Program-made: the position numbers and the translations under genes
In this document: positions 16,113 to 23,627 of the stretch, one piece after another
How positions within the stretch are numbered: position 1 is the first letter of the stretch
Layout of the letters: each line of letters opens with the position of its first letter
Notes under the pieces: model-generated
Told to the model about the DNA's origin: nothing
What the model saw: only the letters and a program-made list of their open reading frames with translations
Database searches by the model: none
DNA from: PALSA-607 sp036510735
Lineage (GTDB): Bacteria > Actinomycetota > Actinomycetes > Acidothermales > Acidothermaceae
DNA length: 64,000 bases
Assembly: GCA_036510735.1 (NCBI GenBank)
Contig: DATCDK010000240.1
Location: 1 to 64,000 of the forward strand
Direction of reading: 5' to 3'

Positions 16113-16825
16113 GTCGATCCCTGCGCTCGAAGGCCAAAATATGCCTCGGTGATGAGTTCGCGACTGACCGACGCGGTAGCGGCCTCGAGCACAATCTTGC
16201 CTTCCAGGATGCAAATCACCCGGTCGGCGACCGACATCGCGCGGCGCAGATCCTGTTCGACCAGCACGACGGTTGAGCCCGACTTGATCAGCGACGTGAG
16301 CGACTCGTACACCGCATCTACCGCGATTGGCGCGAGACCAAGCGATACCTCGTCGACCATGAGCAGTCGCGGGTTGGTCATGAGCGCTCGACCGATTGAG
16401 GTTGCCTGCTGTTCACCGCCGGACAGCTGCGAGGCCTTCTTGTTGCGCAGCGGTTTGAGCATCGGGAACGCAGCCACCACGGTCTCGACCGTCCAGGGGC
16501 CAGGCTTCGCGCGTCGGCCCGCAACGAGCAGGTTCTCCTCGACCGTGAGATCGGCGAACAGCTTGCGCCCTTCGGGCACAAGGGCGATTCCCAGAGCAAC
16601 TCGTCGATGCGCGGGCACGCCGGTGATGTCGACGTCATCGAATCGAACCGATCCAGCGGAGGCAGGGTGTGCGCCGGCGAGTGTTCGCAGCATCGTGGAC
16701 TTACCTGCACCGTTGGCACCGACCAGGGCGACGGTTTCGCCTTGACTCACGGTGAAGCTCACCCCGCGCACGGCTTGCAGGAGTCCGTGACGAGCGTGCA
16801 AGTCCTGAACTTCCAGCAGGGTCAC
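16109..16825 (-). CDS. livF: ABC transporter ATP-binding protein (LivF family)
   Basis: This 238-residue ATPase starts at GTG 16825, overlapping the livG stop (GTGA); the long Arg-rich upstream extension lies within livG. Walker A is GANGAGKSTM, the signature loop QLSGGEQQ and Walker B RLLMVDEVSLGLAP. The segment GIALVPEGRKLFADLTVEENL is characteristic of LivF. It energises the LivHM channel with LivG. Confidence 0.9.
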   Translation of the reverse strand: MTLLEVQDLHARHGLLQAVRGVSFTVSQGETVALVGANGAGKSTMLRTLAGAHPASAGSVRFDDVDITGVPAHRRVALGIALVPEGRKLFADLTVEENLLVAGRRAKPGPWTVETVVAAFPMLKPLRNKKASQLSGGEQQATSIGRALMTNPRLLMVDEVSLGLAPIAVDAVYESLTSLIKSGSTVVLVEQDLRRAMSVADRVICILEGKIVLEAATASVSRELITEAYFGLRAQGST

Positions 16826-17589
16826 GGGCCTGCCTTCCCCAGATACGCGTCGACAACGGCGGCGTCGCGAAGCACGACGTCCGGCTTGCCGCTCGCGATC
16901 ACCCTCCCGGCGTCCATCGCGACGAGTCGATCGATGACCTGGAGCAGCAGATGCACGATGTGCTCGATCCACACAATGCTGATCCCGCGGGCTCTTACCC
17001 GCCGGATCGTATCGACCAACTGTGCGGCCTCGGCGTCGGTCAGACCGCCACCAATCTCGTCCAACAACAGCACCTGAGGATCCGTCGCCAACGACCTCGC
17101 CAACTCCAGGCGCTTGCGATGCAACAGTCCCAAACTCTCTGCGCGCCGATTGGCCAGGTCGATCAGCCCACACAGTTCCAGGACCTCGACAGACTTGTCA
17201 TATGCAGCAGACTTGCTGAGACCTGCGCCGTACGACGCACCAACTAGGACGTTCTCGAGCACCGACATCGCACCGAACGGGCGCGGGATCTGAAACGCCC
17301 GCCCTACTCCAAGGCGGCAGCGTTGTTCTGACCGCATGTGCGTGATGTCTTGCGCGCCCAGATGCACTGTTCCTGCGCTGGGCGCGAGTGAACCGGAAAG
17401 TACGTTCAGCAGTGTGGTCTTGCCGGCGCCGTTCGGGCCGACGATGCCGACCGCTTCGGCGCCTACTTGGAAGTCGACCTTGTCGAGCACCTGCAAGGAG
17501 CCGAACCTTTTAGACAAGCCAACCCCGACCAGCCGAAGCTGATCGGGGTGGGTTGACCCGGTGTATGAACCGGCCGGTGCGTCGCTCAC
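16822..17589 (-). CDS. livG: ABC transporter ATP-binding protein (LivG family)
   Basis: This 255-residue ATPase starts at GTG 17589, overlapping the substrate-binding-protein stop by 4 bp. Walker A is GPNGAGKTTL, then VGRAFQIPRPFGAMSVLENVLVG as expected for LivG, and a Walker B region VLLLDEIGGGLTDAEA. The signature segment reads LGLLHRKRLELAR rather than canonical LSxGxQ, a degeneracy that occurs in LivG-like proteins (usually LPYGxQR). The departure is notable, but the partner LivF keeps a consensus signature. Confidence 0.88.
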   Translation of the reverse strand: MSDAPAGSYTGSTHPDQLRLVGVGLSKRFGSLQVLDKVDFQVGAEAVGIVGPNGAGKTTLLNVLSGSLAPSAGTVHLGAQDITHMRSEQRCRLGVGRAFQIPRPFGAMSVLENVLVGASYGAGLSKSAAYDKSVEVLELCGLIDLANRRAESLGLLHRKRLELARSLATDPQVLLLDEIGGGLTDAEAAQLVDTIRRVRARGISIVWIEHIVHLLLQVIDRLVAMDAGRVIASGKPDVVLRDAAVVDAYLGKAGP

Positions 17590-19031
17590 GCGCCGTAGGG
17601 CTGCAGCGAGCCTGCGATGGGAATGTTCGGGTCGGAGGAGTGCTCGCAGATCACGAACGCGAGCTTGTAAGGACCGGACGGCGCCTTGACCCACTGACCG
17701 CCGATGATCGGCGTCACCACGACGTTGGCATTGGGACCCTTGCCCCACTGCAAATGCCCGACCGGCGTCCTCACGTCAAGCGTGCTGATGGCCGTGGCGA
17801 CCGCAGTCTTGTCTTGGGGGTTCGACGACGCAGCCAAGGCTGCCGCCGCTACGTCGAAGAGGGCAAGGCTCGCACCCAATTGCTGGTTCCACTGCTTGCC
17901 TGATGCAGTCTGATAGCCGGTGGCCAGGTCCGCGGAGCTGATGCCCGTCAGCGACGACGAGTACGGCCACGTCGGATCCCAGTAGACGCCGCTGGCGAGC
18001 CCGACCCCGATCGCACCGAGGGATTCGACCTGAGACGGGAAGAGTCCGGTCTTGGCGATCTGAGCGATCTTTGGTTTGTAGCCCTGCTGTGCAGCTTGCT
18101 GCCAGAACGTCGCGAAGTCAGGCGGGATCGGGAAGGTATTGAAGATTTCGCAGTCGCCGGACTTGAACTTGTTGATTTGCGACGTGTAGTCGTTCGTGCC
18201 ATCGGTGTAGGCGCCCGGATCGACGATCGTGTACCCCGCCTTGGTCAACAGCGGGCCTAGTGCGGATCTGATGGCGTTCCCATCGGCATCGTTGGGCCAC
18301 ATGACGCCGACCTTCTTGTTGGTCGACACCTGCGGCCACATCGTGGTGTAGGCGTTGGCGAACTGCTGGACACCGAAGCAGAAGTGGTACACGAATTTGA
18401 ACGCGTGGTTGTCCCCTGGCTTCGCGCCTCGACCGTAGTACCACGATTCCCACGGCACAACGGTCGATATGCACGGCACTCCCGCCGCCTCGCAGGCGTC
18501 GGAGACCGGGTTGACCTGCTCCGGTGTCGACGTGGTGAGCATCAGGTCGATCTTGGAGCCGTTGATCAGATCGTTAGCCACCTGAGCGGCTCGAGCCGGG
18601 TCGGACTGCCCGTCCTTGTCGATGATCTGGACATCCCATGTCTTGTCGCCGATTTGGATGCCCTTGGCGGCGAACGCCTTCCGGGCAAGACCGAGCACGT
18701 AGCCGTCAGGCTCACCGAAACCGGCGGCGGGCCCGGTGATCGGGCTCACGTAGCCGATCTTCAGCGTGCCTGCCCTCGGCCCGGCCGAGGCCGCCGCGGC
18801 GGGGGTCGAAGCCGCCGTCGTGGCCGCTGTGGACGCGGACGCAGGTGGTGCCGCTGCTGTCGTGGGCGCGGCGCTCGAGGCTGCCGCTGGCGTCTTCTTG
18901 CTGCTCGAGCAAGCCGCGAGGAGCGGGCTCGTGAACGCGAGCGCTGAGGCGCCTAAGCCGGCAGCGCGTAGGAAATTCCGCCGGCTGATGGCCGCCTGGA
19001 CGACCTCGGGCTGGGAAGAAGGGTCCACCAT
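17586..19031 (-). CDS. livK: lipoprotein substrate-binding protein of the aromatic-acid ABC importer
   Basis: This 481-residue type I periplasmic-binding-fold protein (Leu/Ile/Val-binding family) is anchored outside the membrane. The N-terminus has a twin-arginine-type motif RRNFLRAAG followed by a lipobox LLAAC, then a long Ala/Ser/Thr/Pro linker to about residue 90 before the binding domain (KIGYVSPITGPAAGFGE). The start is ATG 19031 or GTG 19028 just after GGAGGT; an ORF start at GTG 19040 is less likely. It is the first gene of the liv-pobA-lig series and is divergent from iclR (19134), with an inverted repeat between them. The ligand is unknown; 4-hydroxybenzoate, protocatechuate or a hydroxycinnamate are candidates. 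Confidence 0.9.
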   Translation of the reverse strand: MVDPSSQPEVVQAAISRRNFLRAAGLGASALAFTSPLLAACSSSKKTPAAASSAAPTTAAAPPASASTAATTAASTPAAAASAGPRAGTLKIGYVSPITGPAAGFGEPDGYVLGLARKAFAAKGIQIGDKTWDVQIIDKDGQSDPARAAQVANDLINGSKIDLMLTTSTPEQVNPVSDACEAAGVPCISTVVPWESWYYGRGAKPGDNHAFKFVYHFCFGVQQFANAYTTMWPQVSTNKKVGVMWPNDADGNAIRSALGPLLTKAGYTIVDPGAYTDGTNDYTSQINKFKSGDCEIFNTFPIPPDFATFWQQAAQQGYKPKIAQIAKTGLFPSQVESLGAIGVGLASGVYWDPTWPYSSSLTGISSADLATGYQTASGKQWNQQLGASLALFDVAAAALAASSNPQDKTAVATAISTLDVRTPVGHLQWGKGPNANVVVTPIIGGQWVKAPSGPYKLAFVICEHSSDPNIPIAGSLQPYGA

Positions 19032-19095
19032 GACCTCCACGATTGCGGGTAAGTGGCCGAAACGTAAGAGTCGGCGTGCTGGCCGTCAACGACTT

Positions 19096-19112
19096 GTTTC
19101 ACTAGGTGGAAC
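19096..19112. promoter_or_regulatory. inverted repeat in the livK-iclR divergent promoter
   Basis: GTTTCAC-TAG-GTGGAAC is a 17-bp inverted repeat with 7-bp arms and one mismatch. It lies between the divergent livK (19031) and iclR (19134). It matches the TTCC-N7-GGAA pattern of three other sites in the island with a single T-for-C change (TTTC-N7-GGAA at 19097-19111). The IclR protein encoded next to it is the natural candidate to bind. Confidence 0.55.
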
Positions 19113-19133
19113 ACTTTGGGTTACGATTCGAAC

Positions 19134-19973
19134 ATGGCCGTCGGTGACCCAGAACAGCGAGCGCCAGCCGCGACGAGTGCCACCGCAGGGTTTTCGCAGT
19201 CTCTTGAGCGTGGATTGCAGATTCTGGCGGCGTTCAACGAGCTCCGCCCGGTGCTGGGCATTGCCGACATTGCCCGTGCCGTCGATCTGAACAAGAGCAC
19301 GACCTATCGCTACGTCGCGACACTGGCCCGCTTGGATTACCTCCAGCAGGACCCCGAAACCAAGAAATACTCTCTCGGCCCGCGGGTGGCCGACCTCGGG
19401 TTCGCGGCGATCAACTCGATGGAGATCACCCGGGTCGCGGCGCGACCACTTCAAGGGCTCGCCGACGAGACCGGACACACGGTCAGCATGGCGGTGCTCG
19501 ACGGTTCAGACATCGTCTACGTGGACCGGCGCCGCAGCGCTCGCGGCGTCCATCTCGCCATGGAACTCAATCTCCACGTCGGCTCCCGGCTACCGGCATA
19601 CTGCACAGCGCTCGGGAAAGTCCTGCTGGCGTACCGCGATCCAGCCATCCTGCGGGTGCTGCTCGATCGCACGGACCTGGCCCGTCGGGCGCCGAAGACG
19701 ATCACCGCCCGCGAGCAATTGACCTTCGCTCTGGGTCGCATTCGCGAGACCGGCATCGGATTGAATGACGAAGAACTGGCACCCGGGCTGCGCGCGATCG
19801 CCGCGCCCGTGCGCTCCCGATCGGGTGAGGTCATCGCCGCGGTCAGCGTCGTTGTCCCTCTCAGCATCGCCACCGCCCCGATGGAGCAGCTGAGTGCCCG
19901 GCTCGAGGCCCCGCTACGGCGGACGACGAACGAAATCTCCGCCCGGCTCGGGTATCGGGCGCAATCGTCCTAG
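19134..19973 (+). CDS. IclR-family regulator divergent from the liv-pob-lig operon
   Basis: This 279-residue regulator starts at ATG 19134 (MAVGDPEQ), chosen over an in-frame start at 19116 that would sit against the inverted repeat. The helix-turn-helix is GIADIARAVDLNKSTTYRYVATL (about 43-65) and the wing follows at DYLQQDPETKKYSLG. The effector domain has VYVDRRRSARGVHL, PAYCTALGKVLLAY and GIGLNDEELAPGLRAIAAPV, typical of the PcaR/PobR/PcaU-like branch that senses aromatic acids. It is divergent from livK and upstream of the aldehyde/alcohol dehydrogenases, so it could control either side. Confidence 0.88.
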   Translation: MAVGDPEQRAPAATSATAGFSQSLERGLQILAAFNELRPVLGIADIARAVDLNKSTTYRYVATLARLDYLQQDPETKKYSLGPRVADLGFAAINSMEITRVAARPLQGLADETGHTVSMAVLDGSDIVYVDRRRSARGVHLAMELNLHVGSRLPAYCTALGKVLLAYRDPAILRVLLDRTDLARRAPKTITAREQLTFALGRIRETGIGLNDEELAPGLRAIAAPVRSRSGEVIAAVSVVVPLSIATAPMEQLSARLEAPLRRTTNEISARLGYRAQSS

Positions 19974-19988
19974 CCAGCGAACCGCTCG

Positions 19989-20003
19989 TTCCAACTATCG
20001 GAA
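19989..20003. promoter_or_regulatory. TTCC-N7-GGAA inverted repeat upstream of aryl dehydrogenases
   Basis: TTCC-AACTATC-GGAA, flanked by G and C so that the arms are GTTCC/GGAAC, lies 16 bp after the iclR stop and about 115 bp before the aldehyde dehydrogenase start at 20118. It is the same pattern as the sites at 11450 and 23542. The gap also holds an AT-rich stretch (TTGATTATTT) that could be part of a promoter, and a tandem repeat. A role as IclR-type operator is inferred. Confidence 0.5.
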
Positions 20004-20048
20004 CAGCTGGTTGATTATTTAGCGCTGCCCGTTTACGGTCTGGCCACC

Positions 20049-20084
20049 GCCCCACATCTGGGCTCCGCCCCACATCTGGGCTCC
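20049..20084. repeat. 18-bp tandem duplication
   Basis: Two exact, adjacent copies of GCCCCACATCTGGGCTCC occupy 20049-20066 and 20067-20084. They lie in the leader between the inverted repeat at 19989 and the Shine-Dalgarno (AGGAGG, 20106-20111) of the aldehyde dehydrogenase. Each unit contains a CCC-ACATCT-GGG self-complementary core, so the RNA could form small stem-loops. Function unknown. Confidence 0.8.
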
Positions 20085-20117
20085 GCCCTCGGTGCGCGCT
20101 GACGTAGGAGGCAACTG

Positions 20118-21578
20118 GTGATCCTGGACGACTCGAGGTGGAAGGGCCAGATCTTCGTCGGCGGAGCATGGGTTCCTGGTGCCGGCGGCGTCGCGGACGT
20201 GATCGAACCGGCGACCGGCGCGACGTTGGCGCAGAGCGGTCTCGCGGGTCCGGCCGATGTCGCGACGGCTGCGGTCAGCGCGAGCGAGGCGCAACGCGAA
20301 TGGGTTGCGTTGCCGCACCCGGCGCGCGCGGCCGTGCTGCGCAAGGCCGGCGCGCTCTGGGCTGAGCACGCCGAAGAGATCAGCTGGTGGAACATCCGAG
20401 AAGTCGGCGCCATCGAGGGCATGGCCGGCTTCGCCGTGCATGTCGCCGAGCAGGAGTGCTACGAAGCGGCCTCGCTTCCGAGCCGACCGTCCGGGGAGAT
20501 CCTGTCGAGCGAAGGCCCGCGGCTATCACTCGCCCGTCGGCTGCCCGTCGGCGTTGTCGGCGTCATCTCGCCGTTCAATGTCCCGATCATTCTCGGCATC
20601 AGGTCGGTCGCGCCCGCACTCGCGCTCGGCAACGCCGTCATCCTCAAGCCCGATCCCCGCACCGCGGTTACTGGCGGCGTCACGATCGCCCGCATATTCG
20701 AAGAGGCGGGACTACCGCCGGGAGTCCTTCAGATGCTGCCCGGCGGTGGTGACGTCGGCGAAGCAATGGTGACGCATCCGTTGGTGAGCGTGATCTCGTT
20801 CACCGGTTCGACAGCAGCGGGACGCCGGGTAGGCGAACTCGCGGGCAAGCACCTGAAGAGGGTGCATCTCGAACTCGGTGGCAACTCCGCGCTCATCGTC
20901 CTGGACGACGCGGACGTTGACGCAGCAGTCAACCTGGCGGCGTGGGGATCGTTCTTTCACCAGGGTGAGATCTGCATGACGACCGGACGTCACCTCGTGC
21001 ACACGCGGTTGCACGATGAGTTCGTTGAAAAGCTCGCTGCCAAAGCCGCCCACTTGCCCGTCGGTGATCCCGCGTCGGGTCAGGTGGCGTTAGGTCCCCT
21101 CATCGATGCGGGACAACGCGACAAGGTGCACGGGCTCGTGACATCCAGCGTCGCAGGCGGCGCGAAGCTCGCAGCAGGCGGCAGCTACGAAGGCCTGTTC
21201 TACCAGCCGACCGTACTCACCAATGTCGAGGTTACCTCTCCCGCTTTCGAGCAAGAAGTCTTCGGCCCGGTCGCCCCGGTGATGCGCTTCGCTGATCTCG
21301 ACGAAGCCGTTCGAATTGCGACGGCCACTGAGTACGGCTTGTCTCTCGGGATCGTGACGCGTGACGTCATGAAGGGCCTCGACCTGGCCGCACGAATCCC
21401 TACCGGAATCGTGCACATCAATGACCAGACCGTGAACGACGAGGCGAATACCCCGTTCGGTGGCGTTGGTGCTTCAGGTACCGGCTCTCGATTTGGTGGT
21501 GCCGCAGCCAACATCGATGCGTTCACCGAGACTCAGTGGGTCACGATGCGCAGCGAGCCGCCGTCGTATCCGTTCTGA
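20118..21578 (+). CDS. benzaldehyde-type (aryl) aldehyde dehydrogenase
   Basis: This 486-residue NAD(P)-dependent ALDH starts at GTG 20118 with AGGAGG six bases upstream. The conserved elements are intact: SPFNVP, FTGSTAAGRRVG, the general base in HLELGGN, the nucleophile Cys in HQGEICMTTGRHLVH, EVFGPVAPV and the C-terminal PFGGVGASGTG. The HQGEICMTTGRH segment resembles XylC-type benzaldehyde dehydrogenases. It is followed 31 bp later by a benzyl-alcohol-dehydrogenase-like gene, giving an alcohol-aldehyde-acid pair. It may also back up the altered dehydrogenase at 12678 by oxidising 4-hydroxybenzaldehyde. Exact substrate unknown. Confidence 0.88.
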   Translation: MILDDSRWKGQIFVGGAWVPGAGGVADVIEPATGATLAQSGLAGPADVATAAVSASEAQREWVALPHPARAAVLRKAGALWAEHAEEISWWNIREVGAIEGMAGFAVHVAEQECYEAASLPSRPSGEILSSEGPRLSLARRLPVGVVGVISPFNVPIILGIRSVAPALALGNAVILKPDPRTAVTGGVTIARIFEEAGLPPGVLQMLPGGGDVGEAMVTHPLVSVISFTGSTAAGRRVGELAGKHLKRVHLELGGNSALIVLDDADVDAAVNLAAWGSFFHQGEICMTTGRHLVHTRLHDEFVEKLAAKAAHLPVGDPASGQVALGPLIDAGQRDKVHGLVTSSVAGGAKLAAGGSYEGLFYQPTVLTNVEVTSPAFEQEVFGPVAPVMRFADLDEAVRIATATEYGLSLGIVTRDVMKGLDLAARIPTGIVHINDQTVNDEANTPFGGVGASGTGSRFGGAAANIDAFTETQWVTMRSEPPSYPF

Positions 21579-21609
21579 GCACAATCCGTTCCGAGCAAGG
21601 GATGCAGCT

Positions 21610-22719
21610 GTGGCGGTCGAGATCACCGCGGCCGTTGTCGAGGCGCAGGACAAGCCATTCGAGATGCAGACTCTCGAGATTGATGAGCCTGGCCCCGGTG
21701 AGGTGCTTGTTCGTCTCGTTGCGACCGGCGTTTGCCACACCGACGGGCTCGCGCGCCACGGCGACTTACCGTTTCCCTTTCCTGGCGTGCTCGGCCACGA
21801 AGGCGCGGGTACAGTCGACGCAGTAGGCCCTGGCGTCACGGAGTTTGCGGCTGGCGACCGAGTTGTCATCGGCTGGCCGTCATGCGGAAACTGCCGCAAC
21901 TGCCAGGCGGGTGAGCCCCGCTACTGCCAGCATCTCGGCGAGCTGCTGGTCGGTGGCACTCGACGCGGCGGCGAGCCGGCGTTGCATCGTACCGACGGGG
22001 CACCGATCCATAGCCACTTCTTTGGACAGTCATCGTTCGCCACCTACGCGTTGACCACATCACGCTCACTTGTCGCCGTCCGACCTGATGTTCCGTTGGA
22101 GATGATGGGTCCGCTCGCGTGTGGAGTATCAACGGGTGCGGGTGCAGTGTTCAACACTGCTCGACCGACACCGGGATCGACTTTGGTGGTGTTCGGTGTC
22201 GGCACCGTGGGACTTGCCGCGATCATGGCCGCGCGCAACTCGCCCGCGACGAAAATCATCGCTGTTGACCGCCACGAGTGGCGCCTCGAACTTGCATCCG
22301 AACTCGGCGCAACGCACGTCATCAACGTCAACACTGATGACCCGTTGGCGGCGATTGCCTCCATCTGTGGCGGCCCCGCCGACTACGCGTTGGAGTGCAC
22401 GGGCGTCATCGACATCGTCAGGCAAGCGGCCGACTGCATCGGCATGCTTGGCACGTGCATCCTGATCGGTGGCGCGCCGGCAGCGGCGGAGTTCAGCCTT
22501 GACCACCTGTCGACCTTGTGGGGAAAGCGAATCGTCGGCGTTCTCGGTGGTGGCGGGCGCAGTGCAGAACTCATAGGTGGACTGATCGACCTCTACGCGT
22601 TGGGCAGGTTTCCCCTCGATCGCCTCGTCACGTACTTCGAGCTTGACGAGGTCGAGGCGGCGTTGGCGAAGTCTTACGACGGATCCGTCATCAAGCCCAT
22701 CCTGCGAATGCCGAGCTGA
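21610..22719 (+). CDS. zinc-dependent aryl-alcohol dehydrogenase (benzyl-alcohol type)
   Basis: This 369-residue medium-chain dehydrogenase starts at GTG 21610 (VAVEITAAVVEAQDKPFEM) with AAGGGA upstream; the ORF extension to 21460 overlaps the preceding gene. Catalytic zinc ligands appear in GVCHTDGLARHG and GHEGAG. The four structural-zinc cysteines lie in WPSCGNCRNCQAGEPRYC, and the Rossmann motif is VFGVGTVGLAA. Length and order next to an XylC-like aldehyde dehydrogenase suggest a XylB-like enzyme oxidising benzyl-type alcohols (4-hydroxybenzyl, vanillyl or similar). It is convergent with an iclR gene, with a one-base gap. Confidence 0.87.
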   Translation: MAVEITAAVVEAQDKPFEMQTLEIDEPGPGEVLVRLVATGVCHTDGLARHGDLPFPFPGVLGHEGAGTVDAVGPGVTEFAAGDRVVIGWPSCGNCRNCQAGEPRYCQHLGELLVGGTRRGGEPALHRTDGAPIHSHFFGQSSFATYALTTSRSLVAVRPDVPLEMMGPLACGVSTGAGAVFNTARPTPGSTLVVFGVGTVGLAAIMAARNSPATKIIAVDRHEWRLELASELGATHVINVNTDDPLAAIASICGGPADYALECTGVIDIVRQAADCIGMLGTCILIGGAPAAAEFSLDHLSTLWGKRIVGVLGGGGRSAELIGGLIDLYALGRFPLDRLVTYFELDEVEAALAKSYDGSVIKPILRMPS

Positions 22720-22720
22720 C

Positions 22721-23512
22721 TCACTGGTGTTCGGCGGTGAGTCGCTGACGTCGCAGGCCCTCAGCTATTGCGGCGGCTGCTGCCCTCATCGGCGGCACCG
22801 ACTCGGTGATCCGCGGGCTGGTCAGCGGCGCGATCACGGCGACCGCAGCGACAACGCTGTCGCCGTCAACGAATACAGGCACGGCCAACGACGAGACCCC
22901 GAGCCGATGCTCCTGCGCGCTGCGCGCGACTCCCGTGCGCCGAACTTCGACAAGTTGGCGGCGGAGCACTCGTGGGTCGGTATTCGTGAACGGCGTGTGC
23001 TGCGTCAGTGCGGCCATCACCTCACTGACGACGTCGTCGCTCGCGTAACCGAGCAACGCCTTGCCGACCGCTGTGCAATGCAACGGGAGGAGCGCTCCGG
23101 GTCGATGCCGGGTTGAAACAGTCCGCGTGCCAGACAGACGCTCGACGACCATCGCACGCGATCCCTCGAGCACGGCAAGGTGCACGGTGTGGCCTGTTGC
23201 TGCGACTAGGTCTTGCAGATGCGGCTGGGCAACTTCGCGCAGTGTCGTTGGAGCTGAGAGCAGCCCGAGACGCCAGAGCCGGGCACCGATCGAGTACGCG
23301 CCGTCCGGGCTTCGGGTCACCAGCCGCGCGCCGACGAGCTCGGCAACGAGTCGGTGCGCAGTCGGCAGCGGCAGCTGCGCGCGCTGACCGATCTGCGACA
23401 GCGTCAAGCTCGGGTGGCTCTCGTCGAACGCGCCGAGGACAAACAGCGTCCGGCCGGCCGCCGACCGTGCGTCATCGCTTCGCCGTGCCGTCACCGCGTC
23501 CTCCCGTTCCAT
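22721..23512 (-). CDS. IclR-family regulator divergent from the ketone-carboxylation operon
   Basis: This 263-residue regulator starts at ATG 23512. The helix-turn-helix is TLSQIGQRAQLPLPTAHRLVAELV (about 37-60), followed by the effector domain with MVVERLSGTRTVSTRHRPG, LPLHCTAVGKALLGY and QEHRLGVSSLAVPV. It is divergent from the eight-gene operon beginning at 23628, and a perfect 15-bp palindrome lies in the 115-bp gap between them. That arrangement suggests it is the pathway-specific regulator of the operon. Confidence 0.87.
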   Translation of the reverse strand: MEREDAVTARRSDDARSAAGRTLFVLGAFDESHPSLTLSQIGQRAQLPLPTAHRLVAELVGARLVTRSPDGAYSIGARLWRLGLLSAPTTLREVAQPHLQDLVAATGHTVHLAVLEGSRAMVVERLSGTRTVSTRHRPGALLPLHCTAVGKALLGYASDDVVSEVMAALTQHTPFTNTDPRVLRRQLVEVRRTGVARSAQEHRLGVSSLAVPVFVDGDSVVAAVAVIAPLTSPRITESVPPMRAAAAAIAEGLRRQRLTAEHQ

Positions 23513-23541
23513 CAGGTGGAGAACGCCACTCTAAAGGGAAC

Positions 23542-23556
23542 TTCCACATCGTGGAA
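23542..23556. promoter_or_regulatory. perfect 15-bp palindrome, candidate IclR operator
   Basis: TTCCAC-ATC-GTGGAA is a perfect inverted repeat with 6-bp arms in the 115-bp divergent gap between iclR (start 23512) and the operon starting at 23628. It is the best example of the TTCC-N7-GGAA pattern in the island and shares the GTGGAA half-site with the livK-iclR gap. Binding by the adjacent IclR protein is inferred. Confidence 0.65.
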
Positions 23557-23627
23557 GGATCGCCTGACACCGCTCCCGCCAGGGGCCACGCTGAGCCCGA
23601 AAAGCCGAGCAGAGGGGACGACGCGTG

